Below, piece after piece: positions 63,970 to 64,000 of a DNA stretch of 64,000 nucleotides; position 1 is the stretch's first letter; each line of letters opens with the position of its first letter. A program made the position numbers and the translations under genes. Source of the DNA: an uncultured Eubacteriales bacterium (GTDB lineage: Bacteria; Bacillota; Clostridia; Lachnospirales; Lachnospiraceae). Where the stretch lies: contig CASDVE010000002.1 in NCBI GenBank assembly GCA_949284175.1, positions 1-64,000 of the forward strand, read 5' to 3'. The notes beneath the pieces are model-generated. The model saw nothing but the letters and a program-made list of their open reading frames with translations. It had not been told where the DNA came from and did not search any database.

Positions 63970-64000
63970 ATGGTAGATAAGAAAGATGATATTGTCTTAT
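63970..64000 (+). CDS. mglA: mglA start, galactose ABC transporter ATPase (partial)
   Basis: ATG with AGAGGTG upstream. The ten residues visible read MVDKKDDIVL, which fits the beginning of clostridial MglA proteins. The gene runs out of the window. The call rests mainly on position behind mglB. Confidence 0.6.
   Translation, partial: MVDKKDDIVL

Noticed and set aside
1..64000. CRISPR array, tRNA, rRNA or prophage
   Set aside because: No regular spaced repeats, cloverleaf genes, rRNA signatures or phage structural genes were seen.

Overview
The window is a stretch of low-GC Firmicutes chromosome. Lachnospiraceae (class Clostridia) fits best: a compact acpP-fabDGF-accB-fabZ-accCDA operon, a free-standing mreB-type gene, a PPi-type phosphofructokinase, an SLH-domain surface protein, the DUF6145-dusB pair and AGGAGG-type ribosome binding sites throughout. 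No species can be named from sequence alone. No tRNA, rRNA or CRISPR array was seen.

Layout. 1-158: the right end of an IS200/IS605-type element with an omega-RNA-like end; 159-355 holds nothing recognisable. 356-4139: trehalose PTS plus phosphotrehalase under a promoter with two dyad operators. 4255-6660: a DUF969-DUF979-pyroglutamyl peptidase operon, then a secreted Ig-like (Big2) protein. 8002-11546: the two-subunit iron-sulfur L-serine dehydratase, split by an IS607-type element that sits exactly between the Shine-Dalgarno and start codon of the alpha subunit; its TnpA is dead and its TnpB is intact. 11621-14547: uracil-DNA glycosylase, an EamA transporter and an aminotransferase. 14648-17792 (minus): two secreted proteins. 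18145-21367: a 28-codon upstream ORF coupled to a membrane diguanylate cyclase, then a lipoprotein SGNH hydrolase.

21401-30192: type II fatty acid synthesis and acetyl-CoA carboxylase behind two tandem FabT-like boxes, followed by a FabK/nitronate monooxygenase-family flavoprotein. 30271-33767: an AEC transporter with a long leader, an MreB homologue and a short GNAT gene. 34011-37164: RecD2-like helicase and ComF. 37343-42907: SLH protein with a MacA/MacB-type tripartite exporter. 43253-44194: ornithine carbamoyltransferase. 44592-52237: a sugar catabolic cluster (galactitol-type PTS IIA/IIB/IIC, PRD regulator, class II aldolase, histidine phosphatase, DhaK, DhaL, and an HPr variant with Asn at position 46). 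52422-58533: DUF6145, DusB, PPi-type PFK, an unknown protein, GreA and LysS. 58667-62381: a D,D-carboxypeptidase-like protein, an SMR (SugE/Gdx) exporter, an iron-containing alcohol dehydrogenase and an ACT-domain protein. 62594-64000: a circularly permuted galactose-binding lipoprotein and the first codons of mglA.

How it works together. Sugars enter by two PTS systems and an ABC system and feed triose phosphates through the aldolase, DhaKL and PFK. Malonyl-CoA from the four ACC subunits feeds the Fab enzymes encoded in the same transcript. Serine is deaminated to pyruvate by SdaAA/SdaAB, if the alpha subunit is still translated. The less ordinary signals are the IS607 insertion, the circular permutation in the sugar-binding protein, the PTS/DhaKL cluster with its unusual HPr, and a dispersed structured repeat (copies at 14527, 20291, 33350 and 56358) with compensatory base changes in one hairpin.
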